Positions 17,427-26,438 of a stretch of DNA of 64,000 nt are shown here, one piece after another. The stretch's first letter is position 1. Every line of letters starts with the position of its first letter. The notes under the pieces were generated by a model. It was not told the DNA's origin, did no database searches, and saw nothing but the letters and a program-made list of their open reading frames with translations. Source of the stretch: Haloplasma contractile SSD-17B (lineage in GTDB: Bacteria > Bacillota_I > Bacilli_A > Haloplasmatales > Haloplasmataceae); contig NZ_AFNU02000012.1 in assembly GCF_000215935.2 (NCBI RefSeq), positions 1 to 64,000 on the forward strand, given 5' to 3'. The position numbers and the translations under genes were made by a program.

Positions 17427-18989
17427 ATGACATTTACATTAAGTGTTTTATCCACAACTGATTTACATGGTTCTGTTACATCAAAACGTTATAGTGATAA
17501 CAGTGAAGGCAACTTTGGGCTAGCAAAAATAGCCTCTTTAATAAAAAAAGAACGAAGTAAAAATCCAACACTATTAATTGATAATGGGGATACGATTCAA
17601 GGAAATGCATTAACCTACTATGATGCAAATATCGGTGGTCATAATGACCAAACTCCTATTGCTAAAGTTCTCAACGAACTGAATTATGACGCATGCGTTA
17701 TTGGAAATCACGAATTCAATTATGGACTCGATTATCTTAAACGCTATATGACCAGTTTACAATGTCCTACACTTTCGTGTAATATCAAAAAAAAGACTGG
17801 GGATTTCTTTGCTAGTCCTTATATCATAAAGAATATGGACGACGGACCTAAGATTGCAATTATTGGAGCAACTACTCATTATATCCCAAACTGGGAGAAA
17901 CCAGCGACTATTGAATCCTTAACATTTTTAGATGCCTATCAATCGGTAAAGGATACAGCCAAATATATAAAAGGTGAACACAATGTTGACTGTATGATTG
18001 TGGCCTATCATGGAGGAATTGAAAAGGATTTAAAGACAGGTGAGCCTCTCGCACCACTAACAGGTGAAAATCAAGGGTATAAAATGCTTGAAGAAATTGA
18101 TGAGATTGACATCTTACTAACAGGACACCAGCACAGAATCCTAAATGATGATGATGCGTTTGGAAAAGCCGTTACGCAAGGAGGATCAAATGGTGAGGTT
18201 CTCTCGAAAATCGAAATCGAATTCGAAAAAATTAATGATAAGTGGATGCTTAAGGATAAAAGCACTTGCCTAATGAAATGTGATCACGAAACAATAGATC
18301 AAGGAATTATTAATTTAATCACACCACTCGAAGAAAAAACACAAGTTTGGTTAGATCAAACAATCGGACAAGTTACTAATGGTGAATTACTAATAAATGA
18401 TCCTTTTAAAGCAAGACTAGACAAACATAAAATTGTAACGCTATTGAATCAAATACAAATGGAAATATCAGGTGCTGATCTATCGCTAGTAGCTCTAGGG
18501 AACTATATTAAAGGGTTTCCTAAGAATATTACAATGCGTGACGTAATATCAACTTATATTTACCCGAATACATTATGCGTACTAGAAGTGTCGGGAGCAT
18601 CTTTAAAGGAAGCACTTGAAAAGACATCAGAATATTTTACGGTACATAACGGTGAGATTAAAGTAAGTGACGCCTATCTGTACCCGAAACCTCAACATTA
18701 TAATTATGATTTGTATGATGGAATAACATATACAATCGATTTAAATGAACCGGTTGGCAGACGAATTAAAGATTTAACCTATAAAAACCATTCCTTGGAC
18801 ATGGACCAAATGTATCAAGTCGTAATGAATAATTACCGTGCAAGTGGTGGCGGGGATTATACGATGTTTAAAGAAAGTAACCTAATTAAAGAGATTAATA
18901 CTGATATGGTAGAAGTAATTACAAATTATATTAGGAAACATAAACAAATAGACGTTCCTGATATCAAAAATATTAACATCATCTATTAA
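17427..18989 (+). CDS. Cytosolic metallophosphatase/5'-nucleotidase (UshA/YfkN-type)
   Basis: 520 residues with no signal peptide, so unlike the secreted relatives it should act inside the cell. The metallophosphoesterase domain has all metal motifs: TTDLHG (residues 10-15), NGDTIQGN, IGNHEFNYG, AYHGG and GHQH (~235). A C-terminal 5'-nucleotidase domain (~300-505) follows, with LGNYIKGFP and NYRASGGGDYTMF, the substrate-binding motif. Likely removes phosphate from nucleoside monophosphates or 2',3'-cyclic nucleotides. It faces the phnDCEE operon tail to tail; given that operon's guanine riboswitch, both may belong to purine salvage (inference). A GAGGG site precedes the ATG. Confidence 0.9.
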   Translation: MTFTLSVLSTTDLHGSVTSKRYSDNSEGNFGLAKIASLIKKERSKNPTLLIDNGDTIQGNALTYYDANIGGHNDQTPIAKVLNELNYDACVIGNHEFNYGLDYLKRYMTSLQCPTLSCNIKKKTGDFFASPYIIKNMDDGPKIAIIGATTHYIPNWEKPATIESLTFLDAYQSVKDTAKYIKGEHNVDCMIVAYHGGIEKDLKTGEPLAPLTGENQGYKMLEEIDEIDILLTGHQHRILNDDDAFGKAVTQGGSNGEVLSKIEIEFEKINDKWMLKDKSTCLMKCDHETIDQGIINLITPLEEKTQVWLDQTIGQVTNGELLINDPFKARLDKHKIVTLLNQIQMEISGADLSLVALGNYIKGFPKNITMRDVISTYIYPNTLCVLEVSGASLKEALEKTSEYFTVHNGEIKVSDAYLYPKPQHYNYDLYDGITYTIDLNEPVGRRIKDLTYKNHSLDMDQMYQVVMNNYRASGGGDYTMFKESNLIKEINTDMVEVITNYIRKHKQIDVPDIKNINIIY

Positions 18990-19002
18990 CTTTAGAGTAA
19001 AA

Positions 19003-19037
19003 AAAGAAGGATACTTTTAATCGGTATCCTTCTTTTT
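19003..19037. terminator. Bidirectional terminator between nucleotidase and phn operon
   Basis: AAAGAAGGATAC/GTATCCTTCTTT, a 12-base-pair stem with A and T tracts on either side, serving both converging units. Confidence 0.9.
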
Positions 19038-19078
19038 AATATATATATTTAATAAAGGAAGACTTAAAATTCAAAATA

Positions 19079-19873
19079 CTAAACTAATTTTTTACGTATA
19101 TACGCAGATGTATAGTCAATAATCGTTACTAGGATTATGATGCTTATTAAAATCATCCCTACTTCTTCCCAGTTTCGATTCATTTTTGCAAAGTAAATCA
19201 TTGTTCCGATTCCACCTGCACCCACTAAACCTAAAATGGATGAGGCTCTGACATTTATTTCAAATCGATAGATTGCAAATGATATAAACTCTGGTAATAC
19301 TTGAGGCATTATACCATAAAAGAAGATTTGAACTTTATTCGCTCCACTCGCCTCAAGTGACTCTAATACTTTCATATCAATTGATTCGATTATTTCAGCA
19401 TACAGTTTTCCTAACATTCCAATTGAGTGTATAGATATAGCTAAAGCCCCTGCTAATGGTGTAGGTCCTACAGCAGCAACGAATAATATAGCTAATATTA
19501 CATTTGGAAATGCTCTTATTGCAGCTAACAGCCATTTACCTAAAACTGCTGCGGTAGAGTTGGTAATGTTAACTGCACTTATAAATCCAAAAGGAATCGC
19601 CAAGACAGCTGCTGTTAGAGAACCAGCGAATGCTATATAGAGTGTCTCTAATAATTTCGTTTTTATATCAGGTATTATCGTTGTATCTGGTTCAAAGAAC
19701 CTTGGAATAACATTTTTGAAGTTATTTATTGTCCATTCACTAAATACTCGATTCCAATTTATATCGATACTTAGATATGACCAACCATAGATTAAAATCA
19801 AGATGATTAGAACCAGTATTTCAATAAGTAAAGATTTATTTTTATTTTTTTTAATTGGAAGGTTCGCGTTCAT
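19079..19873 (-). CDS. ABC transporter permease (PhnE family), second copy
   Basis: 264 residues, about six membrane segments. It has the permease coupling loop typical of the family (ESLEASGANKVQIFFYGIMPQVLPEF; key E, A, G and P residues) and the conserved end RASSILGLVGAGGIGTMI. It forms the membrane channel together with the preceding permease. Its ATG overlaps the stop of that gene by one base (TAATG), so translation is coupled. Last gene of phnD-phnC-phnE-phnE. Annotation by family would be phosphonate import; the guanine riboswitch upstream argues for a purine-related substrate. Confidence 0.85.
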   Translation of the reverse strand: MNANLPIKKNKNKSLLIEILVLIILILIYGWSYLSIDINWNRVFSEWTINNFKNVIPRFFEPDTTIIPDIKTKLLETLYIAFAGSLTAAVLAIPFGFISAVNITNSTAAVLGKWLLAAIRAFPNVILAILFVAAVGPTPLAGALAISIHSIGMLGKLYAEIIESIDMKVLESLEASGANKVQIFFYGIMPQVLPEFISFAIYRFEINVRASSILGLVGAGGIGTMIYFAKMNRNWEEVGMILISIIILVTIIDYTSAYIRKKLV

Positions 19874-20802
19874 TATACCAATGCCCTCCTTATTCTATTA
19901 CTAATAACATCTAGTAATATAACTACAACGAATATAACGATTACAATCATCATTACGTCCGGATATTGGAACCATTTCAAACGTTCATTTAACAATTGAC
20001 CAATTCCTCCTGCACCAACAAGTCCTAGAATAATTGATGCACGGACATTGATTTCGAATACGTATAGAGCATACGATACAAAGTTTGGCAAGACTTGTGG
20101 AATAACAGCATACCAAATTGTCTGAATCTTATTAGCACCCGATGCATAAATAGCGTCAATCGGATTCATATCAATTGTTTCTATGCTTTCACTTAATAAT
20201 TTAGCTAATATACCAAAAGAAAAAATAGTCAATGCGATGATTCCTGAAAATGCTCCGATACCGAACAATGCGACGAATACTACGGCTAGGATAATATCAG
20301 GAATAGTTCTTACAATATTCAAAAGGAATTTAATTGACCTATTTAAGTATTTATTAGTTGTCACGTTTGCCGCACCAAGTACACTAAATGGAATTACAGC
20401 TATTGCTGCAAAGGTTGTAGCAATAATCGCCATTTGAAGCGTCTCAGCAAGTTTAGGCCAGACTTTTTCAACATAATTTAGATTTGGTGGCATAAATTTA
20501 CCAAACACCCTAGCCATGTCATTAAGTATATTAGTATCAAGGGTAGGTATATTAATATAAAAAGGCAGTGCCTCAATATCAATTTGAACATCTGTTATTA
20601 AATCTGATAACCCTGTCTCAATAATACTAATTAAATAAAAGATAGCAACGACTAAAAAAGATACTAAAATCACTAACTTTTTCCCCGGAGAATTAACACC
20701 TCTAGGAACTCCATCTGATGTAAACTCAAAAAATTTATACGGCTCTGACTCTTTAATGTTATCTTTTATTAACTTTACTTTATCATTTATTTTGCTCATC
20801 AT
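19873..20802 (-). CDS. ABC transporter permease (PhnE family), first copy
   Basis: 309 residues. A ~60-residue cytosolic N-terminal extension and one early membrane segment are followed by the permease core with DAIYASGANKIQTIWYAVIP (coupling loop) and RASIILGLVGAGGIG. It overlaps the end of the phnC-like ATPase gene by 20 bases and the next permease by one base, so the three are tightly coupled. Two different PhnE-type subunits presumably make a heterodimeric channel. Substrate inferred only from regulation. Confidence 0.87.
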   Translation of the reverse strand: MMSKINDKVKLIKDNIKESEPYKFFEFTSDGVPRGVNSPGKKLVILVSFLVVAIFYLISIIETGLSDLITDVQIDIEALPFYINIPTLDTNILNDMARVFGKFMPPNLNYVEKVWPKLAETLQMAIIATTFAAIAVIPFSVLGAANVTTNKYLNRSIKFLLNIVRTIPDIILAVVFVALFGIGAFSGIIALTIFSFGILAKLLSESIETIDMNPIDAIYASGANKIQTIWYAVIPQVLPNFVSYALYVFEINVRASIILGLVGAGGIGQLLNERLKWFQYPDVMMIVIVIFVVVILLDVISNRIRRALV

Positions 20803-21568
20803 CTATTCCCCCACGAATGTCTTCCGCACGAATAGAACGACCATAAATCTCTTCAAATGTTGCTTCTGTTACATTTTTAGCAGAGCCATCAAACACAACT
20901 TTTCCATCTCTCATACCAATGATTCGATCTGCATATTCCATCGCCATATCAATAAAATGCAGATTAACAATTGTTGTAATATGATCTTCACGGTTAATCT
21001 TCTTTAAATCTTTCATAACTTGATGTGAAGTCGGTGGATCTAAACTAGCAACCGGTTCATCTGCTAGTATAATATTAGGTTTTTGCGATAAAACTCTTGC
21101 AATACTGACACGCTGTTGTTGTCCACCACTTAATTGGTCGGCTCTTATATAAATTTTGTCTTCAATACCCAAACGTTGTAAACTTTCATAGGCTAATTTA
21201 CGGTCTTCTTTTGAGAATCGATTTAAAATACTTTTTATCGTACTCGTATAAGCTAAACGACCTGCTAGTACATTCTTAATAACAGTAGATCGCTTAACAA
21301 GATTATAGTCCTGAAAAATCATACCTATTTTCTTTCTTAAACCACGTAACTTCTTGTTTTTTAGACTTAAAATATCTTGACCTTCAATTAATAACTCTCC
21401 ATCTGTAGGTGTTACTATACGATTCATACTTCTTATTAATGTAGATTTCCCCGCGCCTGAAAGACCTACAACAACCACAAACTCACCCTTATTAATTTTT
21501 AAATCTACGTTCTTAAGCGCTTCTACACCATTGGGATACGTAAGTGATACATTTTTAAACTCAATCAT
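20783..21568 (-). CDS. ABC transporter ATP-binding protein (PhnC family)
   Basis: 261 residues. Walker A GLSGAGKST (residues ~35-43), Q-loop MIFQDYNLV, signature LSGGQQQRVSIARVL, Walker B ILADEPVASLD and the switch His in VNLHFIDMA. These match the PhnC subfamily (ASLDPPTSHQVM after Walker B). It powers the two PhnE-type permeases. The ATG follows AAGGAGG. Ends with TGA, confirming TGA as stop here. It lies 85 bases downstream of the binding-protein gene. Confidence 0.9.
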   Translation of the reverse strand: MIEFKNVSLTYPNGVEALKNVDLKINKGEFVVVVGLSGAGKSTLIRSMNRIVTPTDGELLIEGQDILSLKNKKLRGLRKKIGMIFQDYNLVKRSTVIKNVLAGRLAYTSTIKSILNRFSKEDRKLAYESLQRLGIEDKIYIRADQLSGGQQQRVSIARVLSQKPNIILADEPVASLDPPTSHQVMKDLKKINREDHITTIVNLHFIDMAMEYADRIIGMRDGKVVFDGSAKNVTEATFEEIYGRSIRAEDIRGGIDDEQNK

Positions 21569-21653
21569 ATCATGTATGCCTCCTTAAATTTGCTGTATCT
21601 AATAAGAAATAAGGGAGAAGGTTATTCTCCCTATAAATCTATTTATCTTTAAA

Positions 21654-22571
21654 TTAATTACCTAAATTAATAGAATCTTTAAATTTATTATAAGTGCTTC
21701 TTACAACATCATATTCACTGTCTTCTGCTAAGGCAATTGCATCCCAGCTATATACATCTTTCATAATTGCTAACATGTCTTCGTTAGCATTAAATCCATA
21801 GAATGCTTCTCTAATTTCTTGAACCAATTCATCATCTAATTCCTTTGTAACCGATATTGTATCGTTTGGAATAGGATCCGTGTATCCAATTACTTTTGTA
21901 TCAGTCATGATATTAGGATAATCTTCTGAAACAAGAACACGTGCATCATCAAATGTAGTGGCAACATCTGCATTACCTTCCATTACAGCGATGATTGAAT
22001 TATCATGAGAACCAGATTCTACTGTATCTGAGAAGAAATCAGTTGTAGGGTCCGTCACATCACTATATAAGTCTATAATTTGAGATGCAGGGAATAAAAA
22101 TCCACTTGTAGACGTTGCATCTCCATATGCCCATACTTTACCTCTTAAATCATCCATCGTATCTATTCCTGAGTCAGTTCTTACAAGGTATTGACCAACA
22201 TATGAACCACTTCCGTAACGTTCTGATTTTAAGATTACTTCAACACCATATTCTTCATTAGCTACTACATATGCAAATGAAGGAACAAATCCAATTTGTA
22301 CTTCATTTGTACCCATTGCCTCAACTAATGCATTGTAGTTAGTCATTACTCTACCTTCAACTTCAATATCTAAACGCTGAGATAATAGTTCTGCTAATGG
22401 TTCAACTGTATCTGCAATTGTGTCTGAGTTTGATGATGGAACAAATCCCATTACTAACTTTTCTGGTCTGTTATCATCCGCCCCTGTATTTGCATCATCC
22501 TTCTTTGATGTACATGCCCCTAATCCTAATGCAAGAACTGTTACTAAAAGTACACTAAATAATTTTTTCAT
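21654..22571 (-). CDS. PhnD-family solute-binding lipoprotein
   Basis: 305 residues. A lipoprotein signal ends at LGAC (Cys ~20), placing it on the outer face of the membrane. The mature part is a PhnD-type binding protein: LVMGFVPSSN at the start, GDATSTSGFLFP (the S-T-S motif that in phosphonate-binding relatives contacts the anionic group) and SGSHDNSIIAV. First gene of phnD-C-E-E, with GAGGAGG before the ATG. The family label is phosphonate/phosphite uptake, but a guanine-sensing riboswitch and terminator sit ~240 bases upstream, so a purine, nucleoside or similar ligand should be considered. Confidence 0.85.
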   Translation of the reverse strand: MKKLFSVLLVTVLALGLGACTSKKDDANTGADDNRPEKLVMGFVPSSNSDTIADTVEPLAELLSQRLDIEVEGRVMTNYNALVEAMGTNEVQIGFVPSFAYVVANEEYGVEVILKSERYGSGSYVGQYLVRTDSGIDTMDDLRGKVWAYGDATSTSGFLFPASQIIDLYSDVTDPTTDFFSDTVESGSHDNSIIAVMEGNADVATTFDDARVLVSEDYPNIMTDTKVIGYTDPIPNDTISVTKELDDELVQEIREAFYGFNANEDMLAIMKDVYSWDAIALAEDSEYDVVRSTYNKFKDSINLGN

Positions 22572-22801
22572 TTTTTGTCCTCCTCATATTTTTTAAAAAA
22601 TAACCTGACATACATATTTTGACATATTTAATACAATAAAACAACATTTTCTGAGCTTTTTTACCATACTTTTACATTACTTTAATATTAGATTTGTATA
22701 TCGAATACTGCTTAATGCAATCTAACTGTATACCCTCTTATTACGATCATTTATAAATTGATTTGTTTATACACTTTTACTCCTCAATTACAAATAATAA
22801 T

Positions 22802-22829
22802 AAAAAAAGAGCACCCGGAAGGAATGCTC
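22802..22829 (-). terminator. Riboswitch-controlled terminator in the phnDCEE leader
   Basis: On the minus strand GAGCATTC/GGGTGCTC (G-U pairs allowed) is followed by TTTTTTT. Its 5' arm, GCATTC, can instead pair with GAATGT, which contains the 3' strand of the aptamer P1 helix, and GGAACCT can pair with AGGTTTT just before it, giving a mutually exclusive antiterminator. Confidence 0.85.
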
Positions 22830-22874
22830 TACTAAAAACCTGACTAAAAATGAATATGAAGGTTCCATATCCAC

Positions 22875-22943
22875 ATTCGTAGTCCTAAAATTTACGGTTT
22901 TAGGGTAGAGACTTTCGATCCTTATCATCGACGATATACGAAT
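22875..22943 (-). ncRNA. Purine riboswitch aptamer, guanine class (C at the discriminator position)
   Basis: Read on the minus strand: P1 ATTCGTA/TACGAAT (7 perfect pairs); P2 TCGAT/ATCGA closing loop L2 GATAAGG; J2/3 AAGTCTCTACC (consensus AAGTTTCTACC, the only change being at the flipped-out U48); P3 CCTAAAA/TTTTAGG closing L3 CCGTAAA; J3/1 GAC before the P1 3' strand. All L2-L3 kissing and binding-pocket positions are kept, and the C in GAC (position 74) selects guanine/hypoxanthine rather than adenine. A terminator follows at 22802-22829, giving an OFF switch. The downstream gene is phnD. Confidence 0.93.
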
Positions 22944-23277
22944 ATTAACGATATTTAATTGTTGTCACTTCTTAATCAACTAATATTAAAAGTAATCGTC
23001 TATATAATAACATGAAATGACAAAAAAGCACAATACATTATTAAAAAAATTTCTTAAAAATGAATTTGACTATTAATGCTAAGGTAAGAAAGATGTTTAA
23101 TAAATAAGTAACAAGTTTTATAGTTAGTCTGAAAACAACTAACTCCTATGTAACATCTATTAAGGACGACCTGAATCATACTAACTTATTGAGTGAAATA
23201 CTGGTAAGTATCTATGAATACAAAAATAGAATTTGCACTCGATATAGCACAAATTCTAAATTATTTGATTATAGATT
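22944..23277. other. Intergenic region upstream of the riboswitch
   Basis: Apart from the probable promoter close to the aptamer, this AT-rich stretch shows no gene or structured element that I recognise. Confidence 0.4.
22952..22979 (-). promoter_or_regulatory. Probable promoter of the riboswitch-phnDCEE transcript
   Basis: -35 TTGATT (22974-22979), 16-base spacer, -10 TAAATA (22952-22957), placing the start just before the aptamer. Confidence 0.45.
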
Positions 23278-24096
23278 TTACATAAACCCTTGCAGAAACG
23301 CATCATAATCATCTGAGTATAGCGTATACGTCTTTCCGTCTTTAAAACAGTATAATTCCAATTCTTTTACTGATACACTTTCTATTCGATAAGCATTAAA
23401 TCGGTCACTAAAGTTATCCACATTTTTCAAGCCAATAGATTCCCAATCCCCACCAGTAAAATAATAGTAGTCTTTTCCTTCCTCTATGTGAGTCGGTAAT
23501 GATGAATATAATGTAGAATTGTTTGGATTTAAATCATTCAATTTGACTTGAAAATAATGTCCATCATCATTGGACCAGTAAACATCTAGTATAAAGACAT
23601 CTCGATCCACCGTTTCTAGGTAGCCTGACAAATCAAAGTTTTGAGACTTTTCATCAAAAGTTGATAGTTTATAAAATGCATTTCTCATCTTAAGATGATT
23701 TTCATTTACATAACTGTTTTCTATTATATATACATTTCCCATAATCATCTCATAATCTTCTTGGATTCCCTTTAAATTCTTATAATCCTTTGGCAAATAC
23801 TCAATATAGTCTCCTATAGTATTCATATTGTCTTTGTCAAAATCGAGTAACATTTCCTGTATTTGATTGTACTTTTCACTATATTGCTGCTGTTTATACA
23901 GATTAATTCCTAATGTGACTGACGGTAACCCAATAATAAGTGTAAATGCCATTACTAAAATCCTTCTATACATTTTCCTATACAGCACTTTAAAGTTTCT
24001 AGGTGCTACCATTATAAAAATAACCGTCGGTATTAAAATACATACCCCTAATACATAACCTAAAGATCCTTCCATCGCATCAATAATCCCAAACAT
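23278..24096 (-). CDS. Membrane-anchored protein, unknown function
   Basis: 272 residues. Two hydrophobic segments near the N-terminus (residues ~12-30 and ~45-65) and then a ~200-residue soluble domain, probably extracellular, rich in Asp, Tyr and Asn. No family motif recognised. ATG with AGGGAG upstream. Stands alone. Confidence 0.6.
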   Translation of the reverse strand: MFGIIDAMEGSLGYVLGVCILIPTVIFIMVAPRNFKVLYRKMYRRILVMAFTLIIGLPSVTLGINLYKQQQYSEKYNQIQEMLLDFDKDNMNTIGDYIEYLPKDYKNLKGIQEDYEMIMGNVYIIENSYVNENHLKMRNAFYKLSTFDEKSQNFDLSGYLETVDRDVFILDVYWSNDDGHYFQVKLNDLNPNNSTLYSSLPTHIEEGKDYYYFTGGDWESIGLKNVDNFSDRFNAYRIESVSVKELELYCFKDGKTYTLYSDDYDAFLQGFM

Positions 24097-24213
24097 AAAC
24101 TCACTCCCTTTAGTTTCTTTACTATATTTATACGAACCAAATTAATAATCATGCTTAATTTACATAAAGCATGATGGATCTGTTCGATACCTTTCTCTAA
24201 ATACTTAGAAAAA

Positions 24214-24351
24214 TCATATTTTCATATTTTTATCGATCACTTCTAAATCATAATATAAAGACTCAATGGTCTGAGTATTGATCACACTATTTAATTTATA
24301 TTCTTTTAAAGATTTTATAAGTTCATGATATCGTCTAAAGATGCGCATCAT
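24214..24351 (-). CDS. Possible 45-residue ORF
   Basis: MMRIFRRYHELIKSLKEY, then a tail ending in YYDLEVIDKNMKI. The composition is protein-like (basic helix, then acidic end), but the ribosome site is weak and the same frame stays open upstream (YYGKKWYIRV) without a start codon, so it could be the remnant of a longer gene. Family unknown. Confidence 0.25.
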   Translation of the reverse strand: MMRIFRRYHELIKSLKEYKLNSVINTQTIESLYYDLEVIDKNMKI

Positions 24352-24427
24352 TACTCTTATATACCATTTTTTACCATAGTAACTTTTTTCCTATTATACT
24401 AAATATTAATTAGTTAAGCAAATTAAG

Positions 24428-24444
24428 TTGTCTAAAGGTTTAAG
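24428..24444. repeat. 17-bp direct repeat, copy downstream of nhaC
   Basis: TTGTCTAAAGGTTTAAG, identical to 26250-26266 on the other side of the nhaC gene. Confidence 0.8.
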
Positions 24445-24545
24445 TATAGTCTTCTGTAGTTCGCTAACAGGATTGGCTCTAGTACTAGATTATAGTAATA
24501 AGAAACTAAATATAAATGATGAACTATAATTTGGCATAATAAAAA

Positions 24546-24577
24546 CAGTGAACTCCTAACAGATGAGAAGCTCACTG
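24546..24577 (-). terminator. Terminator after nhaC
   Basis: CAGTGA...TCACTG stem with an A-tract on the far side (T-run on the minus strand), directly after the antiporter stop codon. Confidence 0.75.
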
Positions 24578-24585
24578 CTTTTTAG

Positions 24586-26079
24586 TTAATCCTTTTTCAT
24601 GAATCGAACAAAGATAAATAGGACGATTGCCATCACAATATAAGCTAGTAGTAACATTTCAGATAGACCATAGACGAGATATCCGATAGAAGCGATTCCC
24701 GCTGTAATAAGCGCATATGGTACTTGTGAGATGAAGTGTGCTTGTAAGGTTGACCTTGCTCCTGTAGCTGACAAGACTGTCGTATCTGAAACCGGTGAAC
24801 AGTGATCTCCAAATACCGCTCCACCTAGAACGGCTGCAATCATAGCAGGCATTAATGCAGGATTCGTAGACACGGCTATTGGAACTGCAATTGGTAACAG
24901 TATACCGAATGATCCCCAGCTTGTCCCAGTAGCAAACGCCATTCCTCCTGCAATTAAGAATAGGATTAAAGGAAGAATGAATGCTGATAGGTTGGTACCT
25001 GATATATAAGCAGCTATTAGCTCACCAGTTCCAAGGTCTTGTATTGCACCTGATACCATCCATGCAAGTACCAAAATTGCTACTGCTGATTTAAACATGG
25101 CATACATCCCTTTAGTACTGACTTCTAATATGGAATTTCCTTTAACATGAGGGTCTGTAAGTGCGAAGATGACGGCAGTAATAAGTGCTGCTAGTCCACC
25201 AAAGAGTAATGGCACGGTGATTATTTGATCCATAACTAGTGATAGGTCAAAATTAGCTTGAAAGAGCATTATAAAGAATGTCACAATGATTAAAACGAGA
25301 ATCGGTACAATAAGTGTCCACTGAGTTGCTTGTTTACCTTGGATTTCTTCTTCTGTTTCCAATTCAGCGTTCAACTTTGAAGAGTCATCACCCCTAATTG
25401 ATTCATGCTCATAGGTTTTCATTGCACCAATGTTGATTTTATAGCGAATAACAAGGTAAACCATTATAATTGCAACGATTGGATAGAATTGATAAGGGAC
25501 TGCTGCTAAGAATCCAGAAAATCCAGTATGTGTTTCATATCCTGCAGTATCAAAAAGGTCGCCCATTATCCCAATGATGTATGCTCCCCACGTTGAAAGT
25601 GGCATTAAAATAACAACTGGTGCACTTGTAGAGTCAATAATATAGGCAAGTTTTGCTCGGGAAATGTTATACTTGTCTGTGATAGGTTTCGACACTTCAC
25701 CAATCACTAGTGCGTTAAAGTAGTCATCAATACAAATGACAATTCCCAAAATCCAAGCTACGATTTGAGCTGCTACACGGTTTTTTACTTTAGATACCGC
25801 CCACTCAGCAAATGCATGAACACCACCTGTAAGTGTTAAAATAGATGTTATTCCACCAATAATCACAACAAATCCTAAAATAGGCAAGTACCAATCATAA
25901 CTTGTAATAATTGCAAAAAAACTATTCCAGATGTAGGTTAGCGCTACTACTATATTATAATCTGCATAGATAAACGAAGCTAGAATGATTCCTACTCCTA
26001 ATGAGAGTAGAACCTTTCTTGTCAGCAAAACTAATAGAATCATAACGAACGCCGGAAATAATGCTATAAATAACTCCAT
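24586..26079 (-). CDS. nhaC: NhaC-family Na+/H+ antiporter
   Basis: 497 residues with about twelve membrane segments. Family signatures: CIDDYFNALVIGEV (residues ~115-128), DSTSAPVVILMPLSTW, MAFATGTSWGSFGILLP and VFGDHCSPVSDTTVLSATG (near residue 430). It exchanges Na+ (or an organic substrate for malate in MleN-like members) for protons at the membrane, important for pH and sodium tolerance. ATG with GAAAGGAAG. Its gene and flanks lie between two identical 17-bp direct repeats. Exact exchange partner uncertain. Confidence 0.9.
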   Translation of the reverse strand: MELFIALFPAFVMILLVLLTRKVLLSLGVGIILASFIYADYNIVVALTYIWNSFFAIITSYDWYLPILGFVVIIGGITSILTLTGGVHAFAEWAVSKVKNRVAAQIVAWILGIVICIDDYFNALVIGEVSKPITDKYNISRAKLAYIIDSTSAPVVILMPLSTWGAYIIGIMGDLFDTAGYETHTGFSGFLAAVPYQFYPIVAIIMVYLVIRYKINIGAMKTYEHESIRGDDSSKLNAELETEEEIQGKQATQWTLIVPILVLIIVTFFIMLFQANFDLSLVMDQIITVPLLFGGLAALITAVIFALTDPHVKGNSILEVSTKGMYAMFKSAVAILVLAWMVSGAIQDLGTGELIAAYISGTNLSAFILPLILFLIAGGMAFATGTSWGSFGILLPIAVPIAVSTNPALMPAMIAAVLGGAVFGDHCSPVSDTTVLSATGARSTLQAHFISQVPYALITAGIASIGYLVYGLSEMLLLAYIVMAIVLFIFVRFMKKD

Positions 26080-26249
26080 ATATAACTTCCTTTCGTATTT
26101 TTTGATAATTAATAATTATCACTACTTGTTTAAGCTAAACTCTGAACGTAAATAGTCCTCTATTCTATACTTCTTAGTATCTTCAATTTTTTAGTTTAAA
26201 TTAAGCGTTTGTGTAAGAATTATAATCAATAACTTTATATAATTATTAA

Positions 26250-26266
26250 TTGTCTAAAGGTTTAAG
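26250..26266. repeat. 17-bp direct repeat, copy upstream of nhaC
   Basis: TTGTCTAAAGGTTTAAG, identical to 24428-24444. Confidence 0.8.
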
Positions 26267-26317
26267 GAGCAATTTATTGTAAATGTCTATTTCAGTAAGA
26301 TAAGTTCATACAACACT

Positions 26318-26353
26318 AAAAGGCCTTAGATGATCTACAATTAAAGGCCTTTT
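26318..26353. terminator. Terminator after the 26439-27383 lipoprotein gene
   Basis: AAAAGGCCTT...AAAGGCCTTTT stem, with a short T-tract on both strands. Confidence 0.65.
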
Positions 26354-26438
26354 CTGTTATACTCCATTATTAGTTAAGCTCTTTTATCGGTTGTTAACCG
26401 GAGAATAAAGGTATTGTTGTTTTTTCTAATTTTTTAAT

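Noticed and set aside
19079-22571. Plain phosphonate import operon
   Set aside because: Family name only; no phosphonate-cleavage (C-P lyase) gene is near and the guanine riboswitch points to another substrate. Not excluded.
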